From contig NZ_AP025032.1 in the NCBI RefSeq assembly GCF_019973775.1, positions 4,644,501 to 4,708,500 on the forward strand: DNA of 64,000 nucleotides, in the 5' to 3' direction. Shown here piece after piece: positions 8,943-17,421 of the stretch. A program made the translations under genes and the position numbers. Positions within the stretch are counted from its first letter, which is position 1. Each line of letters begins with the position of its first letter. The notes under the pieces are model-generated. The model did not search any database. It saw nothing but the letters and a program-made list of their open reading frames with translations, and was not told the DNA's origin. The DNA is from Aureimonas sp. SA4125. Its GTDB lineage: Bacteria; Pseudomonadota; Alphaproteobacteria; Rhizobiales; Rhizobiaceae.

Positions 8943-9539
8943 TTAAGTTCGACGGTCATGCCCGAGAAGATCGGCGATGATGGCGTGAAGATCGCGCTCG
9001 GCCGCCGCCAGACCTTTCGACGTGTCGATGACGTAGTCGGCTTTCGCACGCTTCTCCGCATCCGGCATCTGCCGGGCAAGAATGGCCTCGAACTTCTCCA
9101 CCGTCATTCCCGGCCGGGCAAGGACGCGTTCCCGCTGGACCGCGGCGGGAGCGCTGACGACGAGGATCCTGTCGACGGCGCCGGTCCGTCCGGATTCAAA
9201 CAGCAGCGGCACGTCGAGAAGGACCAGCTTTTCGCCGACCGCGCGGCAGGCATCGAGGAAAGCTGCCTCTTCGGCGCGAACCATGGGATGGACGAGCGCC
9301 TCCAGCGCCATCATCGCCCTGGGATCGCCGAGGACGCGCCTGGCCAGCGCTTCGCGGTCGACGACGCCGTCCCTCGTGGTGCCCGGAAACAGTGCCTCGA
9401 TCGGCGCGGCGAGCGGCCCGGCATAGAGACGATGGACCGCCGCATCGGCCGAATGGACCGGAATGCCCGCGGCCTCCGCCATGGCAGCCGTCGCCGACTT
9501 GCCCATGCCGATCGATCCGGTGAGGCCGAGAACGAGCAT
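8943..9539 (-). CDS. coaE: Dephospho-CoA kinase
   Basis: The 198-residue enzyme phosphorylates the ribose 3'-OH of dephospho-CoA, the last step of CoA synthesis. The P-loop is GLTGSIGMGKSAT at residues 5-17, and LVLLDVPLLFESG is the family's central strand. Its ATG overlaps the aroE stop by one base (TGATG), so it is translationally coupled to aroE. The first step of this pathway (coaA) is also in the window at 21.8 kb. Confidence 0.95.
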   Translation of the reverse strand: MLVLGLTGSIGMGKSATAAMAEAAGIPVHSADAAVHRLYAGPLAAPIEALFPGTTRDGVVDREALARRVLGDPRAMMALEALVHPMVRAEEAAFLDACRAVGEKLVLLDVPLLFESGRTGAVDRILVVSAPAAVQRERVLARPGMTVEKFEAILARQMPDAEKRAKADYVIDTSKGLAAAERDLHAIIADLLGHDRRT

Positions 9540-10441
9540 CAGCCCTCCCGGTCGATATCGGCGACGACCAGCGCCCTCAGCGCCGCGTCCACGGTTGGCC
9601 GCTGCCCGAACCAGCGCTCGAAGCCCGGCACGGCCTGGTGCAGGAGCATTCCGAGCCCGTCGGCGACCGTCAGACCCCGCGCCCGCGCGGCGGCGATCGT
9701 CGGCGTCTCCAGCGGGACATAGACGATGTCGGTGACGAGAGCCTTGTCGGACAGGCCGGAGAGATCCGGCAGCGGCGGCGACCAGCCGTATTTTTCCTCG
9801 TCGGGCTCCTTGGGCGGCACCGGCACGGTGTTGACGAGAAGATCGGCGCGCGACAGCAGCGTTTCGCGCTCGTCCTCGCCATGCCCGGAGACTCTCGGCC
9901 CAAAGCTCTCGGCGATGGCTGCGGCCCGCGCCGCCGTACGGTTGACGATGCGCACACGGCCAATGCCCCGGTCGAGCAAAGCGAACACCACGGCGCGGGC
10001 GGCGCCGCCTGCCCCCAGCACCAGCGCTTCCTCGGCCGCGTCCCAGCCCGGCAGGAGCGCGTCGAGATTGGCGGCAAAGCCATAGGCATCCGTGTTGCCG
10101 CCGGTGAGCTTTCCCTCCTCCAGCCAGAGCGTGTTGATCGCGCCGATGGCTTGCGCCGCCGCATCCCGGCGTTCGACGAGCGAGAACACCGTTTCCTTGT
10201 GCGGGAGGGTGACATTGCCGCCGACGAAGCCGTTGCCGGCAAAGTCCGCGAGGAAGTCGCCGATCTCCTCCGGCGGAATTCCAAGCCGTTCGTAGGAGCC
10301 GGAAAGGCCGAACTGCTTCAGCCAGGCACCGTGGATGAGAGGCGAGCGCGAATGCCAGACAGGCCAGCCGGTCACGAAGGCCCGCGGGCCTTCGATGGTC
10401 TGGCGAAGGGTCTCGTCGTCGGCAAAGACATGCTGGGTCAT
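9539..10441 (-). CDS. aroE: Shikimate dehydrogenase
   Basis: The 300-residue enzyme reduces 3-dehydroshikimate to shikimate with NADPH in the shikimate pathway. Visible features are the substrate-binding SRSPLIHGAW near residue 32, the catalytic Lys in NVTLPHKE, NTDAYGF, and the nucleotide-binding GAGGAARAV near residue 143. A Pro/Glu/Asp-rich insertion follows NTVPV near residue 200. It is coupled to coaE by a one-base overlap and lies 50 bp after maf. Confidence 0.95.
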   Translation of the reverse strand: MTQHVFADDETLRQTIEGPRAFVTGWPVWHSRSPLIHGAWLKQFGLSGSYERLGIPPEEIGDFLADFAGNGFVGGNVTLPHKETVFSLVERRDAAAQAIGAINTLWLEEGKLTGGNTDAYGFAANLDALLPGWDAAEEALVLGAGGAARAVVFALLDRGIGRVRIVNRTAARAAAIAESFGPRVSGHGEDERETLLSRADLLVNTVPVPPKEPDEEKYGWSPPLPDLSGLSDKALVTDIVYVPLETPTIAAARARGLTVADGLGMLLHQAVPGFERWFGQRPTVDAALRALVVADIDREG

Positions 10442-10491
10442 GCGGGCATCCCTGGCGTTCTAGCGGCGGCACGGCGCCGCCTCGAGGCTTC

Positions 10492-11091
10492 TTACCCGTC
10501 GATCTCGCCGAGCGCACGCAGTTCGGCCAGAAGCGGCAGCAGGGGCAGGCCGATGATGGTGAAGATGTCGCCCTCGACGCGCTCCATCAGCTGGATTCCC
10601 TCGGCCTCGATCTGGTAGGCGCCGACGCTGCCGAGCGCGCGCTCCTTCACCGCTGCCAGATAGCGGCCGATGAAGCGGGGATCGAGGGCGCGCATGGTGA
10701 GTTCGGCGACGCCGACATGGCGCCAGACGACAGTGCCGTCGCGCACCAGCACGACCGCGCTGTTCAGCCGGTGCGTCTGACCCGACAGAGCAAGCAGGTT
10801 CCGCCGCGCAGCCTCCATGTCGGCCGGCTTGTGAAACACCCGGTCGCCGAGCGACAGCGTCTGGTCTGCGCCGATGACGAGAAGGCCGGGATGGCGACCG
10901 GACACGTCCATCGCCTTCGCCTCGGCCAGGATCAGGGCGACATCCTCGGGCGAGGTTCCCGACTGCTGCAGCGGCGCTTCGAGCGCCCGCTCGTCGAGCG
11001 TCGAGGCCTCGACGGTGATGTCGACGCCGGCCTTGCGCAGCATGTCACGGCGAAAGCTGCTGCCGGAAGCGAGAAGGATACCCTTGGTCAC
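10492..11091 (-). CDS. maf: Maf family nucleotide pyrophosphatase
   Basis: The 199-residue protein belongs to the Maf/YhdE family, which hydrolyses non-canonical or methylated nucleoside triphosphates and is linked to septum inhibition. It starts with [13 protein letters not shown], the family N-terminal motif, and holds the GADQTLSL and [20 protein letters not shown] blocks. It is the first gene of the minus-strand run towards dnaQ. The PPSRP regulatory gene often found between hemE and maf is absent; the candidate origin occupies the gap. Confidence 0.93.
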   Translation of the reverse strand: MTKGILLASGSSFRRDMLRKAGVDITVEASTLDERALEAPLQQSGTSPEDVALILAEAKAMDVSGRHPGLLVIGADQTLSLGDRVFHKPADMEAARRNLLALSGQTHRLNSAVVLVRDGTVVWRHVGVAELTMRALDPRFIGRYLAAVKERALGSVGAYQIEAEGIQLMERVEGDIFTIIGLPLLPLLAELRALGEIDG

Positions 11092-11622
11092 GATCGGTTT
11101 TCCCTTAAAACTTTATTCATAACCTTCTGGCTTGATGGGGATCCAAGCAAGCCGTCTTGCCGCGCCGCGACTCGATTCGCGCTGAAGACGCAAGGCAGGA
11201 TCGCAACAACCCCCGCGATTCTCGGGGCCCTGTTGATGACGGCCGACTTATCCAAGGCCTCCGCCGCGGCCCTGCGAACGGCCCGCCAAACCGCCGACAT
11301 ATCAACATTCTGGGACGCTGTGGACGCTTTGCGCTTCTGATTGTGAAGCCTGGGGACAAGCTTCGGCAGCGACATATCGGCTCGATGCCGTGCCCGATTT
11401 GTGCACAGGCTGGACACTTTCCAAACCACTACCAGGTAAGGAAAAAACGATTTGTCCCCCGCCTGTGCCCGCCACCGGCTTCCCGTCGCTGCATCGCACG
11501 CTGCCCGTCCCGTTCCCGGCATCCGGCTTCCCGCTCCTGTGGATTCCGGCTATTCACCGACTCTTAGAATAACAATCAATTTCCTTAGAAACTTTTCTTT
11601 AAGAAAGAGGGAGAGAAACCGC
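11092..11622. other. Candidate chromosomal replication origin (oriC) between maf and hemE
   Basis: This 531-bp non-coding gap lies between divergent maf and hemE. In Caulobacter and several Rhizobiales the chromosomal origin sits beside hemE. DnaA-box-like 9-mers are TTATTCATA (11113-11121), TTATCCAAG (11248-11256), TTGTGCACA (11399-11407), TGTGGATTC (11538-11546) and CTATTCACC (11550-11558), each one or two mismatches from TTATNCACA or its complement. An AT-rich block at 11561-11606 stands out in this GC-rich DNA and could be the unwinding element. Genes on both sides read away from the gap. The position is well supported by analogy; the boxes are degenerate. Confidence 0.55.
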
Positions 11623-12651
11623 ATGGAAAAGCGCTCGATGATGCGGGTCCTCGAGGGAGAGACGGTCTTTCCGCCGCCGATGTGGCTGATGCGACAGGCC
11701 GGCCGCTATCTCGCGGAATACCGGGCGGTGCGCGAAAAGGCCGGAGGCTTCCTCGATCTGTGCTATGATCCGGCTCTGGCGACCGAGGTGACCCTCCAGC
11801 CGATTCGCCGTTTCGGCTTCGATGCCGCCATCCTCTTCTCCGACATCCTGGTGATCCCCGATGCACTCGATCGCGGCCTGCATTTCGTCGTCGGAGAAGG
11901 TCCGAAACTGACGCCGATCCTGGCACGCGAAATCGCCGGCCTCGATCCGGGCCGGGCCGAGACGCATCTGGCGCCGGTGATCGCGACGGTCGCGCGGCTG
12001 CGCCGGGAACTGCCGGAGGAGACCACGCTCATCGGCTTCTGCGGGGCGCCCTGGACGGTGGCGACCTACATGATCGCCGGCCACGGCACGCCCGACCAAG
12101 CGCCGGCCCGGCTGTTCGCCTATAACCATCCCGAAGCCATGGCCGAGCTGATCTGGATGCTCGCCGACATGTCGGCGAACTATCTGATCCGACAGCTGCA
12201 GGCCGGCGCCGACTGCGTGCAGGTCTTCGATTCCTGGGCGGGCGTTCTCGACGAGGCGAGCTTCGAGGCCTATTCGGTGGCGCCGATGAAGGCGATCGTC
12301 GACAAGGTTCGGGCCGCCGTTCCCGGTGCCAAGATCATCGGCTTTGCCAAGGGCGCCGGACCGCTCCTGAAGAACTACCGGGAAAAGACCGGCGTCGATG
12401 CCGTCGGTCTCGACTGGTCGGTGCCCCTCTCCTTCGGCGCCGAATTGCAGCAAAGCGGCGCCGTGCAGGGCAATCTCGACCCGCTGCGCCTCGTTGCCGG
12501 CGGAAGGGCGCTCGACGAGGGCGTCGACCGGATTCTGGATACCCTGGGTGGCGGCCCCTTGATCTTCAACCTCGGCCACGGCATCACGCCGGAGACGCCG
12601 ATCGCACATGTCGAGGCCCTCATCGCGCGGGTCCGCCGGACGAGGAACTAG
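11623..12651 (+). CDS. hemE: Uroporphyrinogen decarboxylase
   Basis: The 342-residue enzyme removes four carboxyl groups from uroporphyrinogen III to give coproporphyrinogen III in haem synthesis. The signature [17 protein letters not shown] is near residue 18, [12 protein letters not shown] near residue 70 and [13 protein letters not shown] near residue 125. The ATG at 11623 follows a GAGGGAGAG purine tract. HemJ begins 2 bp after its stop, so the two form an operon. Confidence 0.96.
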   Translation: MEKRSMMRVLEGETVFPPPMWLMRQAGRYLAEYRAVREKAGGFLDLCYDPALATEVTLQPIRRFGFDAAILFSDILVIPDALDRGLHFVVGEGPKLTPILAREIAGLDPGRAETHLAPVIATVARLRRELPEETTLIGFCGAPWTVATYMIAGHGTPDQAPARLFAYNHPEAMAELIWMLADMSANYLIRQLQAGADCVQVFDSWAGVLDEASFEAYSVAPMKAIVDKVRAAVPGAKIIGFAKGAGPLLKNYREKTGVDAVGLDWSVPLSFGAELQQSGAVQGNLDPLRLVAGGRALDEGVDRILDTLGGGPLIFNLGHGITPETPIAHVEALIARVRRTRN

Positions 12652-12653
12652 AC

Positions 12654-13082
12654 ATGGAATTCGACCTCTGGATCAAGGCATTGCACGTCTTGGCGGTGAT
12701 CGCCTGGATGGCCGGGATGCTCTATCTGCCGCGCCTCTTCGTCTACCATGCGCAAGTCGGCCCCGGCACGCCGCAGTCCGAGACGTTCAAGGTGATGGAG
12801 CGCCGGCTCCTGAAGGGCATCATGCTGCCCTCGATGATCATCACCTGGGCCGCCGGTCTCTGGCTCGCCTATTCCACCTTCGCCTTCCAGGGCGGCTGGC
12901 TGCATGCCAAGATCGCCCTCGTCGTGGCGATGTCCGGCATCCACGGCTACCTCTCGGCCTCCACCCGCAAGTTCGCCGAAGACCGCAACGTCAAGAGCCC
13001 GCTGCACTGGCGGGTCATGAACGAGGTGCCGACGGTGATCCTCGTGCTGATCGTCATCCTGGTGATCGTCAAGCCCTTCTGA
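12654..13082 (+). CDS. hemJ: Protoporphyrinogen oxidase HemJ
   Basis: The 142-residue integral membrane protein oxidises protoporphyrinogen IX to protoporphyrin IX and replaces HemG/HemY in most alphaproteobacteria. Four hydrophobic helices are visible. The conserved N-terminal stretch KALHVLAVIAWMAGMLYLPR holds the presumed haem-ligand His, and GGWLHAKIALV carries a second conserved His/Lys. It is directly downstream of hemE, so two haem steps are co-transcribed. In related genomes rho follows here; in this window it does not. Confidence 0.92.
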   Translation: MEFDLWIKALHVLAVIAWMAGMLYLPRLFVYHAQVGPGTPQSETFKVMERRLLKGIMLPSMIITWAAGLWLAYSTFAFQGGWLHAKIALVVAMSGIHGYLSASTRKFAEDRNVKSPLHWRVMNEVPTVILVLIVILVIVKPF

Positions 13083-13481
13083 GCGGAGGGGCGCGGGCGT
13101 GCAGCCGCGGTCTTGGCATGCTGACGGGGGCGAGCGTTCCCCTCCGCGGCTGCCCCTCGGCACGGGGATGTTCTGGCCCGAGGCTGCAGTCGTGGGGCGA
13201 AGCATGCCGCCCTGCGCCGGCGATCTCGGGTCCTGTTCGAGATCCGGCCCAATTTTGGCTGGCTGAAAGTTGCGGGCGGCGCGGCCCGGTGCTTGCGCGG
13301 CGACGCCGTTCCTTCCAGAATTAATCGTCCCTTACGGATGCTGTCGCCGGGCGGCAGCGGACGCGCGCATCACGCCGGTCGATTTGCGATCCGCCCGCGG
13401 GATGGCAGCCATTCCGCTGACGGTCTTTCGACTGCTGTTCACACTGCCATGCCTTTCCGACCCTTTGACAGGAAACCGAAA
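13083..13481. other. Intergenic region after hemJ with a wide inverted repeat
   Basis: No supported gene lies in these 399 bp. A perfect 10-bp inverted repeat (GCAGCCGCGG at 13101-13110, CCGCGGCTGC at 13144-13153) brackets a 33-base loop shortly after hemJ and may act as a factor-dependent terminator or attenuator; no T-run follows it. Confidence 0.35.
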
Positions 13482-14306
13482 ATGGGCACGCTCACCACCA
13501 AGGACGGCATAGAGATTTTCTACAAGGACTGGGGGCAGGGCCAGGCCATCGTCTTCCACCATGGGTGGCCCCTCAGCGCGGACGACTGGGACGCCCAGAT
13601 GCAGTTCTTCCTGGGAGAGGGGTTCCGCGTCATCGCGCATGACCGCCGCGGCCATGGCCGTTCGACACAGACGGCGACCGGCAACGAGATGGACACCTAT
13701 GCCGACGACGTCGCGGCTCTCGCCGAAGCCCTCGACCTGAAGGAGGCCGTGCATATCGGCCATTCCACCGGCGGCGGCGAGGTCGCCCGCTATCTCGGCC
13801 GGCACGGTACGGCCCGCGTCGCCAAGGCCGTGCTCATCGGCGCCGTGCCGCCGGTCATGCTGCAGTCCGACACGAACCCCGGCGGTCTGCCGCTCGGCCT
13901 CTTCGACGATTTTCGCGCCCAACTCGCCGCCAACCGCGCGCAGTTCTACCTCGATATCGCCAGCGGCCCGTTCTACGGCTTCAACCGCGAGGGCGCCAAG
14001 GTCAGCGAAGGCGCCACGCGCAACTGGTGGCGGCAGGGCATGATGGGCGGCATCGCCGCACACTACGACTGCATCAAGGCCTTTTCCGAGACCGACTTCA
14101 CCGCCGACCTCGAGAAGATCGACGTGCCGGTGCTGGTTCTCCATGGCACCGACGACCAGATCGTTCCGATCGACAACTCGGCCCGGCTCAGCGTCAAGCT
14201 GCTGAAGCACGGAACGCTGAAGACCTATGAGGGCCTGCCCCACGGCATGTGCACGACGCATCCCGAGTTGATCAACGCGGATCTTCTCGCCTTCATCAGG
14301 AGCTGA
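13482..14306 (+). CDS. Alpha/beta hydrolase, non-haem chloroperoxidase type
   Basis: The 274-residue protein is an alpha/beta hydrolase of the cofactor-free haloperoxidase/esterase group. The triad is visible: the nucleophile Ser in [10 protein letters not shown] (about residue 98), Asp in HGTDDQIVP (about 226) and His in GLPHGMC (about 253). The [15 protein letters not shown] oxyanion-hole strand and DRRGHGRS are standard for the family. The natural substrate cannot be inferred; perhydrolase and esterase activities are both known in the group. The ATG at 13482 has AGGA 8 bases upstream; a Met 11 codons earlier is possible. It appears monocistronic. Confidence 0.9.
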   Translation: MGTLTTKDGIEIFYKDWGQGQAIVFHHGWPLSADDWDAQMQFFLGEGFRVIAHDRRGHGRSTQTATGNEMDTYADDVAALAEALDLKEAVHIGHSTGGGEVARYLGRHGTARVAKAVLIGAVPPVMLQSDTNPGGLPLGLFDDFRAQLAANRAQFYLDIASGPFYGFNREGAKVSEGATRNWWRQGMMGGIAAHYDCIKAFSETDFTADLEKIDVPVLVLHGTDDQIVPIDNSARLSVKLLKHGTLKTYEGLPHGMCTTHPELINADLLAFIRS

Positions 14307-14429
14307 GGTGGAGGGCGGGGCATCCGTCTCGCCTTGATGGCCCCGACGGGCGGTCTAAGCGAGCCGGCAAGGGCGGAGGGATACAGGTTCCGCCTTTGCC
14401 CGGGACCGGGAGCCGCTGCGCCGGTCGTC

Positions 14430-15413
14430 CTACCGGATCGCGGTTTGCAGCTCGTCCAGCTTGTCGTTGGCGAGCCAGCCGTAATAGTTCTCCTCCGGCA
14501 GCTTCGGCGCCTCGCCGGCGGCCGCGCGCCGGCGGTTTTCGGCTGCCAGCGCGATGGCCCGTTTGCGGGCATTGCCGACATTGTAGAGCGTCGCGGTGAT
14601 GCCGGGATTATCTGAAATGTCCATGCCGGCGATGTCGCGATAGGCCGAGATGGCGCCCTTGATCGTCGCGGCCATGTAGGCGAGCGACCGGTCCGGATCC
14701 ATGATCGCCTGGTAGACCTCCGGCGCCTTGTCCGCCTTCAGCTCGGGAAAACCGGACACGCGGTGGACGACATCGGAGAAGGAAAGTGCCGTCAGCGGGT
14801 TGATCTGGCCGAGACCGAAGGTCTGGCCGGCATAGAAGGGCTGGAAGAAGACGGCGCCGAAGCGGTCGTCCGGATAGGACCGGCCGCCGACCGTCCGGCC
14901 GCGGAAGGAGGCGTCGAAGACGGTTTCGCGGCAGCTCCAGACGGCCTCGTCGCTGCTCTCGCCGGAACAGGCCGAAAATTCCGGCCGCGCCACGAAATCC
15001 TCGATGCTCTCGCCGTCATGGGCAAAGTCGACACCCGACGAGAGATAGGACAGGGCCTTGACGTAGTAGGTCTGCAGCCGGTCCATCGCGTCGACATTGT
15101 AGGTGTGCTCGCCGACCAGAGCCGCGACGATATGGATCGGATCGATGCCATAGGCGCGCGCGGCCTTGCCGATCTTCTCCTTCAGATCGGCATTGCCGGC
15201 GATGAGGTCACGGATCTTCTCGTATTTCAGCTGATAAGTGCTCTTCAGCGCGGCCGTGCGCCGGGCAGAGGCTGCGGGCACGCCTGGCTGCTCGGCATGG
15301 CGATTGCCCGGCGGCACGACGCTGAGCGCCGCGGCCGGCTGAACCGGTACAAGGTGCCATGCCAGGACGCAGGCCAGGATCGGGGCGAGCCGGGAAAAGC
15401 GGTCACGCGTCAT
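14430..15413 (-). CDS. DUF1402 family exported protein
   Basis: This 327-residue protein is of unknown function and belongs to DUF1402, a family found mainly in Rhizobiales. An N-terminal signal peptide is visible (Arg-containing n-region, hydrophobic core to about residue 29, AAA-type cleavage). The central part (FGLGQINPLTALSFSDVVHR and HIVAALVGEHTYNVDAMD) resembles a lysozyme-like fold with a Gly-Gln-Ile-Asn motif of the kind seen in SLT transglycosylases, so a peptidoglycan role is possible. That link is inference. It is convergent with the hydrolase. Confidence 0.8.
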   Translation of the reverse strand: MTRDRFSRLAPILACVLAWHLVPVQPAAALSVVPPGNRHAEQPGVPAASARRTAALKSTYQLKYEKIRDLIAGNADLKEKIGKAARAYGIDPIHIVAALVGEHTYNVDAMDRLQTYYVKALSYLSSGVDFAHDGESIEDFVARPEFSACSGESSDEAVWSCRETVFDASFRGRTVGGRSYPDDRFGAVFFQPFYAGQTFGLGQINPLTALSFSDVVHRVSGFPELKADKAPEVYQAIMDPDRSLAYMAATIKGAISAYRDIAGMDISDNPGITATLYNVGNARKRAIALAAENRRRAAAGEAPKLPEENYYGWLANDKLDELQTAIR

Positions 15414-15597
15414 CGTTCTGCTCTCTTGACGGGAGGACGGCTGGCGCCATGCCTATCCTTAGAAGCCGTGGGAATCCCTGTCGAGAGAGGGGCTGTCACA
15501 CGTGAGACATCAGCCCGACGCCACGTCCATCACGATCGCGTGCGGAACCTTCGCCTTGCTGTTCCTGTTTGATGACCGAAGCAACAGGAGAGCGGCG

Positions 15598-15678
15598 ATG
15601 TTCAAGGGCGGACTCATGTGGCTGATCGGCATCCCGATCCCGATCATCCTGATCCTCTGGTTTGCCGGATATCTCTAG
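15598..15678 (+). CDS. 26-residue single-span membrane peptide
   Basis: The short frame encodes MFKGGLMWLIGIPIPIILIL followed by WFAGYL and a TAG stop. AGGAG lies 7 bases before the ATG, and a strong intrinsic terminator follows 45 bp later, so the sequence has the form of a complete one-gene transcript. The peptide is one hydrophobic helix with an IPIPIIL centre. Similar IPIPI-type mini membrane proteins are, as I recall, common but uncharacterised in Proteobacteria. Function is unknown. Confidence 0.6.
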   Translation: MFKGGLMWLIGIPIPIILILWFAGYL

Positions 15679-15723
15679 GCGATGTGAGCTGCGGCACCAT
15701 TGCTGGCGCAGAGGTCTGCCGGA

Positions 15724-15757
15724 CCCGTTCGCCTCCCTCGGGGCGGACGGGTTTTTT
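15724..15757 (+). terminator. Intrinsic terminator after the 26-residue peptide gene
   Basis: A 10-bp stem (15724-15733 with 15742-15751, one G-T pair) and an 8-base loop are followed directly by six T residues at 15752-15757. This is the clearest Rho-independent terminator in the window. Confidence 0.85.
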
Positions 15758-15875
15758 GCTTCGGGGCACGCCCGAACGGGACCAGCCCCGCAAAGGGTTA
15801 CAGCCTCAGATTAGGTCTTTCGGCCATCGCGGCCGAGACCCATTCCTTCAGGCCATGCCCCAGAGAACCAAGCCG

Positions 15876-16673
15876 ATGTGCCGCTTTCTCGCCTATACCG
15901 GAACGCCCGTCTTCCTCGACCATCTTCTGATCCGGCCGAAAACCTCGTTGATCTCCCAGTCCCTGTCCGCGCGCGAGGCGAAGACGGTGGTCAACGGTGA
16001 CGGCTGTGGCGTCGGCTGGTACGGTGAATGCGAGGAGCCGGGGCTCTACCGCGGCATCCTCCCGGCCTGGTCGGATGCCAACCTCGCCTCGCTCTGCCGA
16101 CAGATCCGCTCGCGGCTGTTTCTCGCCCATGTGCGCTCGGCGACCTCGGGCGAGGTGGCGACGGCCAACTGCCACCCCTTCGCCGTCGGCCGCCACCTCT
16201 TCATGCATAACGGCCAGGTCGGCAGCTACGACCGCCTGCGCCGCCGCGTCGACGCGCTGATCCCCGACGATCTCTACCCCTTGCGCAAGGGCACCAGCGA
16301 TTCCGAGGCGATCTTTCTGGCAGCCATGGGTCTTGGTCTCGACGACGATCCCGTCTCTGCCGTCTGCGCGACGCTGCAGGCGATCACCTTGGCGACGGAG
16401 GGCGAAGACGCCCCGCTGCGCTTTGCGGCCGTCCATACCGACGGCGAGACGCTTTACGCCTATCGCTGGGCCAGCGACGGCCGCCCACCCTCGCTCTACT
16501 GGCGCCATGCGGGCGAGGGCATGCTGATTGCCTCCGAGCCCTGCGACGAGAATGCCGGCACTTGGAGCCTGGTGCCGTCGGGGACGGTGCTGACGGTCGC
16601 CCCTGGCCGCAGCCCGCGCATCAGCGCCTTGACCATCGACGCGCCAGAACCAGCCCGCTCCCTCGTCGCCTGA
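15876..16673 (+). CDS. Class II glutamine amidotransferase (YafJ-like)
   Basis: The 265-residue protein is an Ntn-type glutamine amidotransferase domain without a fused synthetase. Cys2 (MCRFLAYTG) would be the nucleophile after Met removal; GDGCGVGWYG, HVRSATSG and CHPFAVGRHLFMHNGQVG carry the glutamine-binding and oxyanion residues. The start at 15876 is fixed by the need to expose Cys2, although the frame is open further upstream. Stand-alone YafJ/EgtC-like proteins release ammonia from glutamine or gamma-glutamyl compounds; no ergothioneine genes are nearby, so the substrate is open. Confidence 0.87.
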   Translation: MCRFLAYTGTPVFLDHLLIRPKTSLISQSLSAREAKTVVNGDGCGVGWYGECEEPGLYRGILPAWSDANLASLCRQIRSRLFLAHVRSATSGEVATANCHPFAVGRHLFMHNGQVGSYDRLRRRVDALIPDDLYPLRKGTSDSEAIFLAAMGLGLDDDPVSAVCATLQAITLATEGEDAPLRFAAVHTDGETLYAYRWASDGRPPSLYWRHAGEGMLIASEPCDENAGTWSLVPSGTVLTVAPGRSPRISALTIDAPEPARSLVA

Positions 16674-16699
16674 CGACGGACCGAGGCGCCGACTGACCG

Positions 16700-16806
16700 T
16701 GCCGGATCCTGCCAAAAGCCGGACTCCACTCTTTCACCCTGCGCTGGCATCTAAGTTGCCGCGCCGGATACTGCGAAAAGCCGGTTCCCACTTTTTCGCC
16801 CGCTTT
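16700..16806. repeat. Two tandem copies of a dispersed AAAGCCGG..CCAC intergenic repeat
   Basis: Two imperfect direct copies of about 44 bp lie at 16700-16743 and 16762-16806. They share the core GCCGGAT-CTGC-AAAAGCCGG followed by TCCACT-TTTTC. A related single copy lies at 63778-63813. Each unit is an imperfect palindrome. Elements of this look are widespread between genes in Rhizobiales. Copy two touches the stop codon of the next minus-strand gene. Confidence 0.75.
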
Positions 16807-17413
16807 AGCGGGGCGCGATGGGCCGCCAGCCGTGGATGACCCGTCGAGCGGCCCGGTCGAAGCAAAAGTAGTGCCCCTGGAAGGGCTGATCGGCCGAACG
16901 ACTGATCGCAAGGTCCTGGAGGCGGCACAGGAGGAGCGTTCCGACGCCACCATGCGCAACGATGGCGACGTCACCCGGGGGAGCACGATTCAGCACGGCA
17001 TCCACGGCGGCGACGATCCGGTCCTGCGCGTCGATGGCCCTCTCCCATCCCTCCACGCTGACCTGCGGCTGGGCAAAGAAGGCATCTGCCATCGCCTCGA
17101 ACTCCGCCGGCGGCAGGAAACCGGTGGCGCTCCGGTCGTTCTCGCCGAGCCGTTCACAGACAGACACACCGAGCCCGAGATGGGCCGCCAGGATGCCGGC
17201 GGCCTCGACCGCCTTGGTCTCGCCGCTCGACCACACGCTGCCGACGGCAGCAAGGTCCGGGTTCGCGGCGAAAACGCGCATCCGCTGCACGCCGCGATCC
17301 GACAGATGCCACGCAGGCACAGGACGCACCGGGTCCACCACGACTTCGGGATGGCTGATGAAGAAGGCCGTCTGGCCCCGTCCGCGCATCCCAAGATCGT
17401 CTCCGCTCGCCAT
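16805..17413 (-). CDS. Histidine phosphatase family protein with degenerate RHG motif
   Basis: This 202-residue protein is of the phosphoglycerate-mutase-like histidine phosphatase superfamily. The usual N-terminal R-H-G is replaced by S-H-P (FFISHPEVVVDP, about residue 20), keeping the presumed phospho-acceptor His. The second conserved His is in VAIVAHGGVGTLLL near residue 155. The middle block WSSGETKAVEAA corresponds to the family's substrate-loop strand. The substrate is unknown. It starts 8 bp after the hslU stop on the same strand, so it probably shares the hslU transcript. Confidence 0.8.
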   Translation of the reverse strand: MASGDDLGMRGRGQTAFFISHPEVVVDPVRPVPAWHLSDRGVQRMRVFAANPDLAAVGSVWSSGETKAVEAAGILAAHLGLGVSVCERLGENDRSATGFLPPAEFEAMADAFFAQPQVSVEGWERAIDAQDRIVAAVDAVLNRAPPGDVAIVAHGGVGTLLLCRLQDLAISRSADQPFQGHYFCFDRAARRVIHGWRPIAPR

Positions 17414-17421
17414 CTGCGGCG

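Noticed and set aside
8943..10517. A 524-codon frame suggesting an AroE-CoaE fusion
   Set aside because: The front part is out of frame with AroE. AroE and CoaE are separate proteins with a one-base TGATG overlap.
11088..11522. A 144-codon minus-strand frame between maf and hemE
   Set aside because: It runs into the start of maf, has no family look, and occupies the candidate origin with its DnaA-box-like sites.
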